This document shows positions 8,170 through 17,648 of a DNA stretch of 64,000 nt, one piece after another. Location: positions 27,932 through 91,931 of the forward strand of contig JAKLHY010000025.1 of the NCBI GenBank assembly GCA_022709905.1. Reading direction: 5' to 3'. The notes below the pieces were generated by a model, which worked only from the letters and a program-made list of their open reading frames with translations, made no database searches and was not told the DNA's origin. The DNA comes from Verrucomicrobiota bacterium (GTDB taxonomy: Bacteria > Verrucomicrobiota > Verrucomicrobiia > Limisphaerales > UBA1319). The translations under genes were made by a program, and so were the position numbers. How positions within the stretch are numbered: position 1 is the stretch's first letter; each line of letters starts with the position of its first letter.

Positions 8170-10584
8170 ATGAACTCGCTCCGCACTTCCTTCCGTAGTC
8201 AAAAAACTCTTGTCCTCACCCTTGTGATCCTGGCGCTCGCGGTTCGCTTGGGAACGGCGGCGGGGCCGGCGCTCAGTCTTGTTCGCGATGGAAAGCCCAC
8301 GGCGTCCATCGTCGTTGCCAGGTCGGCGGGCCATACCCCGTGGTTCGCGGCGGGGGAATTGCAGTATCACGTTCGGAAAATCACCGGCGCCACGCTGCCC
8401 ATTGTCACCGACGACTTGGACGTGAAGAGCACCCGCATTCTGGTCGGTTCGAGTCGCCAGACGGAAGCACTGGGTTTGCGCAACGCGGCATTCAAAGCCC
8501 AGGAATATCTGATCGGTTTCCGGCCCGACACGCTTGTGCTCATGGGGCGCGATCGTGAGGATGACGCGTTTCCTGTTCGTGTCACCGGCCGATTCCAGCG
8601 GGTTGAAGGCCGGTTCGGGCAGGCGCTGGAATTTACCGGCGCGCAAGCCGTGTCGGTGTCCTCGCACGGGTTTTCGGACGAGGCCGGGACGTTGGAAGCC
8701 TGGGTATATCTCGGCGACGAGCGGCCCGACGCGGGCACCATCTTCCGGCTGGATGGCGATCCGTGGACGTATCACATCGTGGATCTTCAAGGGGTCGCGG
8801 TGCGCTACCTGGTTTATGACGGGAAATCCGGCCGCAGCGTCACCTCCTCGGAGCTGGCCAACGGCTGGCATCACATCTGTGCCACCCATGACGCGCGCGC
8901 CGGGCGGATCGAGTTGTTTGTGGATGGCGCCAGTTGCGGCACAGCGGCCTACACGCGCACTTCATGCAGCAACGCGCCAGCACTGTGCATCGGGGCTTTT
9001 CTCGCCGACGGCAAGCCAGGGAACGCCTTCCGGGGGCGGGTGGATGAAGCACGCGTCTCACGGGCCGTGCGTCCGCCTGCTGCGGACTGGGCCTCGCGGC
9101 TTGGCGCGACGGACACCGAGACGCTGGTTCGGCTTTCGTTCGATGAAGCTTCCGGCCCGCCGCGCGAACTCAGCGGCCGTCCGCGCGCCACCGCTCCGCC
9201 GTCGTTGGATGACAACATGACTCCCCAGGGCACCTGCTACGCGGTTTACGATTTTCTGGAACGTTTTTGCGGCGTGCGCTGGTACGCGCCGACGGAGCTG
9301 GGCATGGTCTTCCCGAGGCGCGTCACGCTCGAAGTCAGCGGCGAGGACATCCGCCGCGCGCCGGCGTTCGAGTTTCGGCATCACGCGCCCAGCGGTGTGG
9401 CGAAGGCTTACGTCGGTCTTTCCGAGAAACCCACCGACGAAGAGCAACGCCTGTTCGTGACCCGTCGGCGGCTCGGCGGAAGGAACTTCATGACCAACCA
9501 TTCTTTCTATGATTTCTACGACCGTTTCTGGGAGAGGAATCCGAAACATCCGGAGGCGTTCGAGGGACGCCGCGAGGAATTCTGGGCAAAAGGCTACCAG
9601 AACAGACCGCCACAACTCTGCTACACAAGCCCGCAACTCATCGCACAAGTGGTGAAAGACGCCCGCGGGAAACTCGACGCCGGGGCGGACTATGTGCCAC
9701 TGGTCCCGATGGACAACGACCAGCAGTGCAAGTGCGCCGACTGCCAGGCCCTGCTCGACAAGGAAAACAAGAGCCGCCAGTTCTCGACCGGCAAAGCCAG
9801 CGGCCTCTTTTGGTCGTTCGCCGACGCAGTCGCGCGCGATGTGCGGCAATCGCATCCGGACAAATTCGTCGGGACGATTGCCTACTTCGACTACGCCTTC
9901 CCGCCGCGTTTCGAGGTGCAGTCGAACATCCTGGTCGGCCCATGTCTCCACACGCGCAACTGGTGGTCGCCCTCGATGGAGCGCAACGACATGGCCTTCT
10001 ATCAGGGCTGGGTTCGCCAGGCCCCTGGCCGCTTGCACTGCGTCTGGCTTTACCAGTGCTTCCCCGATGAGATCGCCGAAAACAACCAGTTCAAGCCCTT
10101 CCCCGGCTTTCACGCCCACACGCTGTCACGACAGTTCCAGATCTTCGGCCGCGACAAGGTGCGGGGCGTTTTCCTGTGCGGCGTGGCCAGCTACATTGAC
10201 GGTCACCTCACTTTCCGTTGCCTGGACGACCCGTTCTTTGACGTGGACCGTGCGCTCGACGAGTTTTTCACCCGCTACTACGGCCCCGCGGCCGCGCCGA
10301 TGAAGCAGTTGTATCTAGGCATCGAGCAAACCTACATGACGCCCGCCAACTACCCCGAAACCGTACAGCGCGATGACATCCACTTCCACCAAACCGAGGA
10401 GATGGCGTGGAAGTATCTCGGCACGACCGAACGCATGGCCGCGTGGGCCAGGTTGGTCCAACAAGCCCAAGCCGCTGCCGCCAGCACGCCGGAGCATGCG
10501 CAACGCGTGGCGATCTTTGTGAAAAGCATCTGGAACGACATGCTTGCAGGCCGGCGGAAATGGGAGGCCAGGCAAAACCGTTAG
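8170..10584 (+). CDS. Secreted DUF4838 glycosidase-like protein with inserted LamG domain
   Basis: An 804-residue protein with a signal peptide (LVLTLVILALAVRLGTAAG). Residues 45-125 resemble the GH67/GH20-type N-terminal alpha/beta domain (AAGELQYHVRKITGATLPIV, RILVGSSRQTE). A LamG segment of about 180 residues follows (RFGQALEFTGAQ, GTLEAWVYLGDE, NGWHHICATHD, RGRVDEARVSR). The N-terminal domain then resumes with GTCYAVYDFLERFCGVRWYA, and DUF4838 continues from about residue 400 with its Cys pattern CKCADCQALLD and LPLVPMDND-like strand (seen as YVPLVPMDNDQQ). DUF4838 proteins are regarded as candidate glycosidases. The LamG sits inside the usual N-terminal unit, probably adding carbohydrate binding. 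It stands alone, with the AraC gene convergent downstream. Confidence 0.85.
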   Translation: MNSLRTSFRSQKTLVLTLVILALAVRLGTAAGPALSLVRDGKPTASIVVARSAGHTPWFAAGELQYHVRKITGATLPIVTDDLDVKSTRILVGSSRQTEALGLRNAAFKAQEYLIGFRPDTLVLMGRDREDDAFPVRVTGRFQRVEGRFGQALEFTGAQAVSVSSHGFSDEAGTLEAWVYLGDERPDAGTIFRLDGDPWTYHIVDLQGVAVRYLVYDGKSGRSVTSSELANGWHHICATHDARAGRIELFVDGASCGTAAYTRTSCSNAPALCIGAFLADGKPGNAFRGRVDEARVSRAVRPPAADWASRLGATDTETLVRLSFDEASGPPRELSGRPRATAPPSLDDNMTPQGTCYAVYDFLERFCGVRWYAPTELGMVFPRRVTLEVSGEDIRRAPAFEFRHHAPSGVAKAYVGLSEKPTDEEQRLFVTRRRLGGRNFMTNHSFYDFYDRFWERNPKHPEAFEGRREEFWAKGYQNRPPQLCYTSPQLIAQVVKDARGKLDAGADYVPLVPMDNDQQCKCADCQALLDKENKSRQFSTGKASGLFWSFADAVARDVRQSHPDKFVGTIAYFDYAFPPRFEVQSNILVGPCLHTRNWWSPSMERNDMAFYQGWVRQAPGRLHCVWLYQCFPDEIAENNQFKPFPGFHAHTLSRQFQIFGRDKVRGVFLCGVASYIDGHLTFRCLDDPFFDVDRALDEFFTRYYGPAAAPMKQLYLGIEQTYMTPANYPETVQRDDIHFHQTEEMAWKYLGTTERMAAWARLVQQAQAAAASTPEHAQRVAIFVKSIWNDMLAGRRKWEARQNR

Positions 10585-10742
10585 CCCTGCCGTGCTCCGA
10601 ACAGTCGATCGGATATTCTGGATGGCGCACCGCGAATACTTTCTGGATCAGAGCTGATGAATACCGTCAGCGGCGTGATTGACCGACGCTCCGGAGCATG
10701 GCTGTGTTCCGCATGGCCGAACCAGCCGCCGCAGGCTCCATA

Positions 10743-11591
10743 TTAGGTTCTGGTTTTTGGCGCATACCCGGTTTTATGCGCCTTGCGATAATCACGGGGC
10801 GAGCAGCCGCAGGCCGCTTTGAAGGCTTCGTTGAAACGGCTGAGGCTTTGAAAACCGGCGGCCATCGCCACACTGAGAATCGATTCGTCGGAGGTCAGCA
10901 ACAACCGCTGCGCGTGCGAAATGCGGTGCTGGGTAATAAAACTTGTCATGGTGGTGCCGAACGCCCGGCGAAACAGATTCATGGCATAGTTCGGATGCAG
11001 TTTGTTGGCCTGGGCGATCATTTGCGCTGTCAACGGTTCGGAGTAGTTTCGTGCGATATAGCAGGCGAGTTGGTCCGCCCGGGAGAGCGCCGGATCGGGA
11101 TGCCGTGCCACCGGCTCAGAAGAAAGGGTGCGCGCCAGCCGGAGCAACCGCGCCTGAATCTCGAGTCGCGAAGCCCGTTGACCCACCGGATCGCGCTCCT
11201 GACACTCCTTCTCCCATTGCCGGAACTTCAGTGCGTCACAGGGATCGGTAACCGAGTCCACCACCAATTCGCCCCGAAGGATGCGGTTGACAATAGCCAC
11301 GGGCAGGCCCGCGGTTAAAAACTCCCCCAGTGGCAGGGTCACGACAAAGTAGGGGTCCCCGCCCTCGGCCGCTACGATCTGATGCGGGATGGCCGCCCAG
11401 AAAATGGCAAGTCGCCCGGCCTTGAGAGTGATGCGATGGCCTCCGAGTTGGTAGGTCAGCGAACCGCCGGTGAGCAGATTCAATTCGATCTCGTTGTGCT
11501 TGTCCGGCCGCGGCATACGGGCGGGTTTCCACAACTCGCAGGTAAATCCATACTCGGCGAAATCGGCCCGGTTGCTGTCGAATCGCTTCAT
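10743..11591 (-). CDS. AraC-family transcriptional regulator
   Basis: I chose the ATG at 11591 (MKRFDSNRADFAEYGF), 10 codons inside the longest frame, because it gives about 282 residues and the usual cupin start. The N-terminal half is a cupin-like sensing domain (HNEIELNLLTGGSLTYQLGG, HRITLKAGRLAIFWAAIPHQ). The C-terminal half holds two helix-turn-helix motifs (PLTAQMIAQANKLHPNYAMN and ESILSVAMAAGFQSLSRFNE) and the family ending FKAACGCSPRDYRKA. It is transcribed divergently from the Sde182-like gene at 11715, with a 123-bp gap, so it is the obvious candidate to sense a sugar and activate the catabolic operon that follows. Confidence 0.92.
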   Translation of the reverse strand: MKRFDSNRADFAEYGFTCELWKPARMPRPDKHNEIELNLLTGGSLTYQLGGHRITLKAGRLAIFWAAIPHQIVAAEGGDPYFVVTLPLGEFLTAGLPVAIVNRILRGELVVDSVTDPCDALKFRQWEKECQERDPVGQRASRLEIQARLLRLARTLSSEPVARHPDPALSRADQLACYIARNYSEPLTAQMIAQANKLHPNYAMNLFRRAFGTTMTSFITQHRISHAQRLLLTSDESILSVAMAAGFQSLSRFNEAFKAACGCSPRDYRKAHKTGYAPKTRT

Positions 11592-11714
11592 GCAGCTTAG
11601 AATTCCGTAAGTCTTCTCCAATAGTTAGGGAGAATCGCGAAATATTCAAAGCTATTGTCTCATAGTCTGAATTGCGAATGGCGCTTCAGCCGTCGATCGA
11701 TTGATCCGCGTACT

Positions 11715-13079
11715 ATGGGTTTAGCGACAAATCGGAGGCTTTTCACCCTCCTGCTCGCAGCAGTCTGGATGGGGGGCGGCGCCGCGTGCCCCGGGGGGGA
11801 AGCTGCCACGGGAACCGAAACGCCTTCTGGGGGAGCCCTCGACGGCGATCGTCCACGCATCCTCGTCTCGACGGACATTGGCGGCACCGATCCCGATGAC
11901 TTCCAGTCCATGGTCCATCTTCTCGTTTACGCCGATGTGTTCGACATCGAAGGATTGGTATCTTCGCCCTACGGTCCCGGTCGGAAAGAGCAGATTCTGG
12001 AAGTCATCGATTGCTACGAAACAGATTACGCGAACCTGAAGACCTATTCCGACCGCTATCCGACGCCCGGCGCCTTGCGCGCGATGTCCAAGCAGGGCGA
12101 AACGGAAGTGGCGCCCTACGCCGGGATGCGGCAGAGCACGGAGGGCTCGGAGTGGATCGTGCAGTGCGCGCGCCGCGATGATCCGAGGTCGTTGCATGTG
12201 CTGGTCTGGGGCGGCATCGAGGACCTCGCCCAAGCGCTCTATGACGCGCCGGACATCCTGCCGAAACTGCGGGTGTATTACATTGGCGGGCCCAACAAGA
12301 AATGGGGGGCCAACGCCTACCAATACATTGCCGATCACCATGGGGCGCTCTGGATCATTGAAGCCAATGCCACCTATCGCGGGTGGTTCGTCGGCGGCAA
12401 CCAGCAGGGAGAATGGGGCAACCGAGAATTCGTAAGGCGGCATGTCGTCGGGCACGGCGCATTCGGGGAATTCTTCAATCAACAACTCGGCGGCACGATC
12501 AAGATGGGCGACACGCCATCGGTCGCCTGGCTGCTCCGGGGCACGCCGGATGATCCGTCGAAGCCCGGTTGGGGCGGCCAATTCGTCCGGGCATGGGAAC
12601 GGCCAACCTCTCGTTCCAACCGAATCACCACGCAGGAAGACCGCATAGAGGTCTTCGGCATCCTGGAGATCGCGCTCCCCTTGAGCGATGACGCGCCATC
12701 GAAGCCGGAAGCGCGGCTGATTGCCGAAAACCAATCCTCGCCAGGCCACGTGGCCGATGACAAAACGATCCGTTTTCGTTTCTGCCCAAAGGCGGCACAG
12801 GCCTACCGTTTCATCTTCGAGAGCAACGTGCCTTCTCTCGAGGGCAAGACAGGCGGCATCACGGCAACATCACCATCGCCCAACCTCGCCGAGCATCCCT
12901 CCGCGAAGTTATCGAATTGGTGGACGGATGATCCAACGCCGCAGTGGGCGGAAGGCCCGCATAGCGGCGCGAAAACCGTCAGCCGCTGGCGCGAGGATTT
13001 CCTCCGCGATTTTGCCAACCGCATGGATCGATGCCAAGCGCCCATTCCCATGCCTGCTGCGACGGCGCCTGGACGGTGA
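11715..13079 (+). CDS. Sde182-like / DUF1593 nucleoside-hydrolase-fold protein (paralog 1)
   Basis: I chose the ATG at 11715 (MGLATNRRLFTLLLAAVWMG), which begins a signal peptide; upstream codons of the longer frame add no plausible sequence. The mature part opens with RILVSTDIGGTDPDDFQSMV, the Sde182_NH-like version of the nucleoside-hydrolase Asp cluster, followed by HLLVYADVFDIEGLVSS and HVLVWGGIEDLAQAL. A C-terminal beta-rich part (from about residue 330, RLIAENQSSPGHVADDKTIR) probably corresponds to the Sde182 C-terminal domain. Members are secreted and linked to plant cell-wall breakdown; the first characterised relative was described as cellulose-binding. Substrate is unproven. It is first after the divergent AraC gene, and two paralogs occur further down the same strand. 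Confidence 0.85.
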   Translation: MGLATNRRLFTLLLAAVWMGGGAACPGGEAATGTETPSGGALDGDRPRILVSTDIGGTDPDDFQSMVHLLVYADVFDIEGLVSSPYGPGRKEQILEVIDCYETDYANLKTYSDRYPTPGALRAMSKQGETEVAPYAGMRQSTEGSEWIVQCARRDDPRSLHVLVWGGIEDLAQALYDAPDILPKLRVYYIGGPNKKWGANAYQYIADHHGALWIIEANATYRGWFVGGNQQGEWGNREFVRRHVVGHGAFGEFFNQQLGGTIKMGDTPSVAWLLRGTPDDPSKPGWGGQFVRAWERPTSRSNRITTQEDRIEVFGILEIALPLSDDAPSKPEARLIAENQSSPGHVADDKTIRFRFCPKAAQAYRFIFESNVPSLEGKTGGITATSPSPNLAEHPSAKLSNWWTDDPTPQWAEGPHSGAKTVSRWREDFLRDFANRMDRCQAPIPMPAATAPGR

Positions 13080-13188
13080 CAACACCCTACACCGCCGCCA
13101 ACCATCCGTTGACTCCTTAGAATTCAGGAAGAATCCGCCCCGAATCACGGAAGCATTTTCGATCCGAATCCTCTAACCTCATTTCCAT

Positions 13189-14610
13189 ATGAGCCATCCC
13201 ATCATCAAGTCACCCATCCTCGGAGTGATCTATGGCAATCGCGATTTCTTCCCCGATCAACTAGTCACCGAAGCCCGCGCGGACCTGGCATCGGTCTTCG
13301 CGAAGTTCGGCATCCAGGCCATTCAGCTCGGGGAAAACGATTCCAAGCTTGGCGGCGTCGAAACACACCCGGACGCCCGAAAGTGCGCGGACTTGTTTAG
13401 GAAGCACGGGGAGGAAATGGACGGCGTGCTCGTTTGCCTGCCAAATTTTGGCGATGAGAAGGGGGTGGCTGACACGCTCAAGCTCGCCGGCCTCAACGTG
13501 CCCGTCCTCATCCAGGGCTATCCCGACGAACCACACCAGCTCATGCCCTCGCGGCGCCGCGATTCGTTCTGCGGCAAGATTTCCGTCTGCAACAATCTCG
13601 CGCAGGCCGGCATCCCATTCACGCTGACGAGCAAACACGTTGCGCATCCGATGTCCGACGGCTTCCAGCGCGACCTCCAACGGTTTCTCGGCGTTTGCCG
13701 CGTGGTGAAGGGCGTGCGGGGCGTGCGCCTCGGCGCGGTCGGCGCGCGTCCGGGCGCGTTCAACACCGTTCGATACTCGGAGAAGATACTCGAGCGCCAT
13801 GGCGTCAGCGTTACCACGGTGGATTTGTCGGAGATCATTGGCGCGGCGAACAAGCTGGACGCTAACGCCGCCGCCGTGAAGGCCAAGCTCGCCGAAATCA
13901 CCGGCTACGCCCCCGCGCCTGGCATACCGGAGGAAAAGCTCACGCAAATGGCCAGGATGGGCGTGGCCCTCACGGATTGGATGAACGCCAATCAGCTCGA
14001 TGCCACCGCCATCCAATGCTGGACCTCCGTGCAGGCGAATTTCGGCTGCAACGTCTGCGCGCTGATGAGCATGATGAGCGAGAAGTTCATGCCCAGCGCC
14101 TGCGAGGTGGACGTCACCGGCGCGCTCACGATGTATGCGATGCAGCTCGCCGCCGGCACGCCCGCCGCCCTTGTGGACTGGAACAATAATTACGCGGACG
14201 ACGACGACCAATGCGTCCTCTTCCACTGCGGCAACTGGGCAAAGTCCTTTTTGCCCGACATCAAGATTTCCATCGCGCCGATCCTCGGCAGCACGCTCGG
14301 CGTGGAAAACACCTATGGCGCTCTCGAAGGTCGCGCACCCGCCGGCCCGTTGACCTATGGCCGAATCACCACAGCCGACGCCGAGGGCAAGATCCGTTGC
14401 TACATCGGCGAAGGCGAACTCACAAATGACGAGCTCAAGACCTTCGGCAACCGCGCCGTGGCCAAGGTGCCAAACCTCCAAAAGCTCCTGCGCCACATTT
14501 GCGAACATGGCTTCGAGCATCACGTTGCCATGACGCAATCCCACTCGGCGGCAATCCTTGCGGAGGCGTTCGGAACTTATTTTGGATGGGACGTATACCG
14601 GCATGAATGA
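13189..14610 (+). CDS. L-fucose/L-arabinose isomerase-fold protein, candidate ketol-isomerase
   Basis: A 473-residue cytoplasmic protein with no signal peptide. It fits the L-fucose isomerase-like superfamily: an N-terminal Rossmann-type part with DGVLVCLPNFGDEKGVADTL and VPVLIQGYPDEPHQ, a middle part with QCWTSVQANFG, and the metal-site region SACEVDVTGALTMYAMQLAA near residue 304, followed by DWNNNY near 331 and LFHCGNW near 346. In the family a Glu, an Asp and a His bind Mn2+ for aldose-ketose interconversion; the residues in these three stretches are the natural candidates. Placed just before a split transketolase and an FGGY kinase, it probably makes the ketose that the kinase phosphorylates. 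The exact sugar is inferred, with D-apiose as my leading guess. Confidence 0.8.
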   Translation: MSHPIIKSPILGVIYGNRDFFPDQLVTEARADLASVFAKFGIQAIQLGENDSKLGGVETHPDARKCADLFRKHGEEMDGVLVCLPNFGDEKGVADTLKLAGLNVPVLIQGYPDEPHQLMPSRRRDSFCGKISVCNNLAQAGIPFTLTSKHVAHPMSDGFQRDLQRFLGVCRVVKGVRGVRLGAVGARPGAFNTVRYSEKILERHGVSVTTVDLSEIIGAANKLDANAAAVKAKLAEITGYAPAPGIPEEKLTQMARMGVALTDWMNANQLDATAIQCWTSVQANFGCNVCALMSMMSEKFMPSACEVDVTGALTMYAMQLAAGTPAALVDWNNNYADDDDQCVLFHCGNWAKSFLPDIKISIAPILGSTLGVENTYGALEGRAPAGPLTYGRITTADAEGKIRCYIGEGELTNDELKTFGNRAVAKVPNLQKLLRHICEHGFEHHVAMTQSHSAAILAEAFGTYFGWDVYRHE

Positions 14611-14718
14611 AATGCGAGAGGATTGGTTGCATCGCGGCATTGATGCGTATGACAATGGGGTTGAGAACCTTTCCAAACACGCGCCGGGCCATCATCAACC
14701 TTCAACCCTGACCTCGCC

Positions 14719-15792
14719 ATGAGACACAGCGATCTGAGGTGGCTACTTGCGCTCTTGCTGTCCTTCGCAATGCCTGCCCTGCTCATGGCCGCTTCGCTCA
14801 AACCGCGAGTGCTCATCATGTCGGATTTCCCGCCGCTGGACGTCATTCCCGGGGGCGCAGGCCGGGGGCCGGCCGAGAAGCGCAGTGATCCGGACGATGT
14901 GCAATCGATGGTTCGCTTTTTGGTTTACGCGAATGAGTTCGATGTCGAGGGGCTGGTGGCTTCGGCAGGCACTTTTGCCAACATCGCGAGGAAGCAAAAC
15001 ATCCTCGATATCCTGAATCTTTACGACCAGGTGGACGAGAACTTGAGGAAGCATGATTCCCGGTATCCGACGGCGGGCCAATTGCGTGCGGTCACCTGGC
15101 AGGGCCGGGATGGCTCCTGGGGTAAGCCGGCCAAGGACATCATTGGCGAGGGGCGAGACAGCGAGGCATCGGAAGCCATCATCAAGGTCGTGGATCGTCC
15201 CGATCCGCGGCCGCTGTGGGTGTGCGTCTGGGGCGGTCCCGCCGACCTGGCTCAGGCAATCTGGAAAGTGCAGCAGACACGCAGCCCTGCCGATTTGGAG
15301 CGTTTCCTCAGCCAGCTGCGGGTTTTCCTGATCGGATTGGGAAACAAGCCGGGACAGGACGGCTCAGGGCAGTGGATGCTCGACAATTTCCCAAACTTAT
15401 TCGTGATCGTTTCGCAAAAGACCTACGGCGGGATGTTCGCCCAGAACTCTCCCATCGGAAACCTGGAATGGCTCAACGCCAATATCCGCGAAGGGCACGG
15501 GCCCCTGGGCGCGGTGTATCCGCGGAGTGGGTTCAATCCGAACAGCCCCGGACAGCAGGAGGGCGACAGTCCCACGTTCCTGTATCTTTACAGCGCCGTG
15601 CGGGGGATGAACGACTCCGAGAAGCCCGAACAGGAAAGCTGGGGCGGTCAATACATGCGGCGAGATCCCGCCAAGCGGCACTGGTATGATGGGCCGGGCG
15701 CAAAAAGTGTCTCCCAGTGGCTGCCCGACATGCAAAAGGATTTCGCCAAACGCATGGACTGGTGTGTTGCCCGGGATTCGAGCCATGACTGA
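14719..15792 (+). CDS. Sde182-like / DUF1593 nucleoside-hydrolase-fold protein (paralog 2)
   Basis: A 357-residue secreted protein with a signal peptide (LLALLLSFAMPALLMAAS). The Asp cluster is in KRSDPDDVQSMVRFLVYANE and is followed by FDVEGLVASAG and the WVCVWGGPADLAQAIW strand. It is shorter than the other two paralogs: it stops soon after DMQKDFAKRMDWC, where the C-terminal Ig-like domain would begin, so it is a catalytic-type domain alone. The stop codon overlaps the start of the transketolase N subunit by 8 bases, so the two are translationally coupled despite one being exported and one cytoplasmic. Confidence 0.87.
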   Translation: MRHSDLRWLLALLLSFAMPALLMAASLKPRVLIMSDFPPLDVIPGGAGRGPAEKRSDPDDVQSMVRFLVYANEFDVEGLVASAGTFANIARKQNILDILNLYDQVDENLRKHDSRYPTAGQLRAVTWQGRDGSWGKPAKDIIGEGRDSEASEAIIKVVDRPDPRPLWVCVWGGPADLAQAIWKVQQTRSPADLERFLSQLRVFLIGLGNKPGQDGSGQWMLDNFPNLFVIVSQKTYGGMFAQNSPIGNLEWLNANIREGHGPLGAVYPRSGFNPNSPGQQEGDSPTFLYLYSAVRGMNDSEKPEQESWGGQYMRRDPAKRHWYDGPGAKSVSQWLPDMQKDFAKRMDWCVARDSSHD

Positions 15793-16627
15793 CCGCGAAC
15801 TTCAACTCAAAGCCATCGCGCTGCGCCGCGCGCTGTTGCGGCTCATTTTCAACGCCGGCGCGGGCCACACGGGGGGCGGATTGTCCTGCATCGACATCCT
15901 GAACGCGCTCTACAACCGCATTCTGAATGTCTCGCCGGAAAGCTTCGGCGATCCGTTGCGCGACCGCTATGTGCAGAGCAAAGGCCATGCGGTCGAGGCG
16001 CTCTACGTGGTGCTGGCTGACCGCGGTTTTTTTCCGGTGTCGGATTTGGACTCGGTTGGCCATTATGGTTCGCGCTACGTCGGTCATCCCACGCGTCATA
16101 TTCTGGGCATCGAGATGAACACGGGCGCGCTAGGTCATGGCTTGTCCATCTGCGTGGGCATGGCGCTCGCCGCGAAGATGGACGGCGCGCAATATCGCGT
16201 GTTCGCCCTGCTCGGCGACGGCGAACTGGCCGAAGGTTCGAACTGGGAAGCCGCGCTGGCCGCCGCGCATTACAGGCTGGATAACCTTGTGGCCATCCTC
16301 GACCACAACAAACTTCAGATCACCGGCCCCACGAGGGAGATCATGTGTAACGAACCGCTGGAGGACAAATGGCGCGCGTTCGGCTGGACGGTGCGTTGCG
16401 TCAACGGCCACGATTACGCTGAACTCACCCGCGCGTTAACCGACGCGCCGGCGCCCGGCCAGCCGACATTTATCGTCGCGAACACCATCAAAGGCAAAGG
16501 GGTCCGCTTTATGGAACATGTCTCGAAGTGGCACCACGGAGTGCCGAGCGAGCTGGAGTTGAGTCAAGCCATGACCGACCTCGATGCGGAAGAGGCTCAA
16601 TTACGCTCGGACGCCTCGGTCCCGTAA
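15785..16627 (+). CDS. Transketolase, N-terminal (TPP-binding) subunit
   Basis: I chose the ATG at 15785 (MTDRELQLKAIALRR), which overlaps the preceding stop and removes an artificial extension. The 280-residue product is the separate N-terminal half of a transketolase: AGAGHTGGGLSCIDILNALY, SKGHAVEALYVVLADRG, TGALGHGLSICVGMALAA, and the thiamine-diphosphate motif GDGELAEGSNWEAALAAAHY ending in LDHNKLQ. Split transketolases transfer two-carbon units from ketose phosphates. With an FGGY kinase two genes downstream and a sugar importer, the gene order recalls the D-apulose-4-phosphate transketolase AptA/AptB of the non-oxidative D-apiose pathway. That substrate assignment is inference. Confidence 0.92.
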   Translation: MTDRELQLKAIALRRALLRLIFNAGAGHTGGGLSCIDILNALYNRILNVSPESFGDPLRDRYVQSKGHAVEALYVVLADRGFFPVSDLDSVGHYGSRYVGHPTRHILGIEMNTGALGHGLSICVGMALAAKMDGAQYRVFALLGDGELAEGSNWEAALAAAHYRLDNLVAILDHNKLQITGPTREIMCNEPLEDKWRAFGWTVRCVNGHDYAELTRALTDAPAPGQPTFIVANTIKGKGVRFMEHVSKWHHGVPSELELSQAMTDLDAEEAQLRSDASVP

Positions 16628-16643
16628 GTCCCATTTCCAACTC

Positions 16644-17648
16644 ATGAGTGCTCCCAATCCATCCCTGCTTACACCCTCCGCCGTGGCGATGGCGGAAAAG
16701 CTCGGCCTGACAAAGGGCCGCGCCAATCTCGAAACGTTCGCCGCTACCCTCGAAGAACTGGCAAAGGCCAATCCGAACATCATCGCGGTGACCAGCGATT
16801 CACGCGGTTCGGGCAAACTGACCTCGTTCGGCAACGCGTTGCCCAAGCAGCTTGTTGAAGTCGGCATCGCCGAGCAAAATCTGGTTGGGATCACCGCCGG
16901 TCTTGCGGCGTGCGGCAAGAAACCTTTTGGCGTTTCGCCAAGCTGCTTTTTAACGGCGCGTTCTTTGGAGCAGATCAAGAACGATGTGTGTTATTCGGAC
17001 GTTCCGGCGGTGCTCGTCGGCATCAGTGCCGGCGTGAGCTACGGCGCGCTGGGCACGACCCATCATTCCCTGCATGACCTGGCTGTCCTTCGGGCCATCC
17101 ACAACCTCAGCATCATTGTCCCGGCGGACAACTTCGAGTCGCGCGAGGCCGTCCGGTATGCGGCGGCGGCCACGGGGCCGGTCTTTCTCCGGTTCGGCAA
17201 GGCCGCCCTATATGATTTGCATCCGCCAGGCGCCCGCTTCGATGCGGGCCAGGCCCTCATGCTGCGCGAGGGCCGCGACGTGGCCTTCCTGGCGGCCGGC
17301 GAGACCGTGATTCACGCCCTGCTGGCGGCGGCACAGCTCGCGGAGCGCGGGCTGGCCGCCCGCGTGCTCTCCCTGCATACCATCAAGCCGCTGGATGTTG
17401 AAGCCATCCTCAAAGCCGGTCGCGAGTGCCGGGCCATTGTCACAGTGGAGGAACACATCGTCCATGGCGGGCTGGGCGAGGCCTGCGCGGCAGCGCTGAT
17501 GCAGGCTGGTGTCAGCAAGCCGTTTCGCATCGTGGGCATCCCCGATGAGGAGACGGTGACCGGTTCCCAGGCGGACATCTTCCGCCATTACGGCATCAGC
17601 ATGGAAGGATTGAGTGAATTGGCGGTGTCGTTGTTAGCCATCGCATGA
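16644..17648 (+). CDS. Transketolase, C-terminal subunit
   Basis: Start at ATG 16644 (MSAPNPSLLTPSAVAMAEKL), 16 bases after the N-subunit stop. The 334-residue product has the central pyrimidine-binding domain (LEELAKANPNIIAVTSDSRG, VEVGIAEQNLVGITAGLAAC, with the Glu that activates thiamine diphosphate in the VGIAEQNL motif) and the C-terminal transketolase domain (ARVLSLHTIKPLDVEAILKA, VTVEEHIVHGGLGEACAAAL). Together with the upstream gene it forms a full two-subunit enzyme. The stop codon overlaps the kinase start (ATGA), which indicates coupled translation. Confidence 0.92.
   Translation: MSAPNPSLLTPSAVAMAEKLGLTKGRANLETFAATLEELAKANPNIIAVTSDSRGSGKLTSFGNALPKQLVEVGIAEQNLVGITAGLAACGKKPFGVSPSCFLTARSLEQIKNDVCYSDVPAVLVGISAGVSYGALGTTHHSLHDLAVLRAIHNLSIIVPADNFESREAVRYAAAATGPVFLRFGKAALYDLHPPGARFDAGQALMLREGRDVAFLAAGETVIHALLAAAQLAERGLAARVLSLHTIKPLDVEAILKAGRECRAIVTVEEHIVHGGLGEACAAALMQAGVSKPFRIVGIPDEETVTGSQADIFRHYGISMEGLSELAVSLLAIA

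Noticed and set aside
7891..8889. 332-codon minus-strand frame across the gap and the DUF4838 gene
   Set aside because: Mostly antisense of DUF4838; its extension into the AT-rich gap has no start signals and no domains.
13261..14676. 471-codon minus-strand open frame
   Set aside because: Antisense of the isomerase gene, with no protein-like features.
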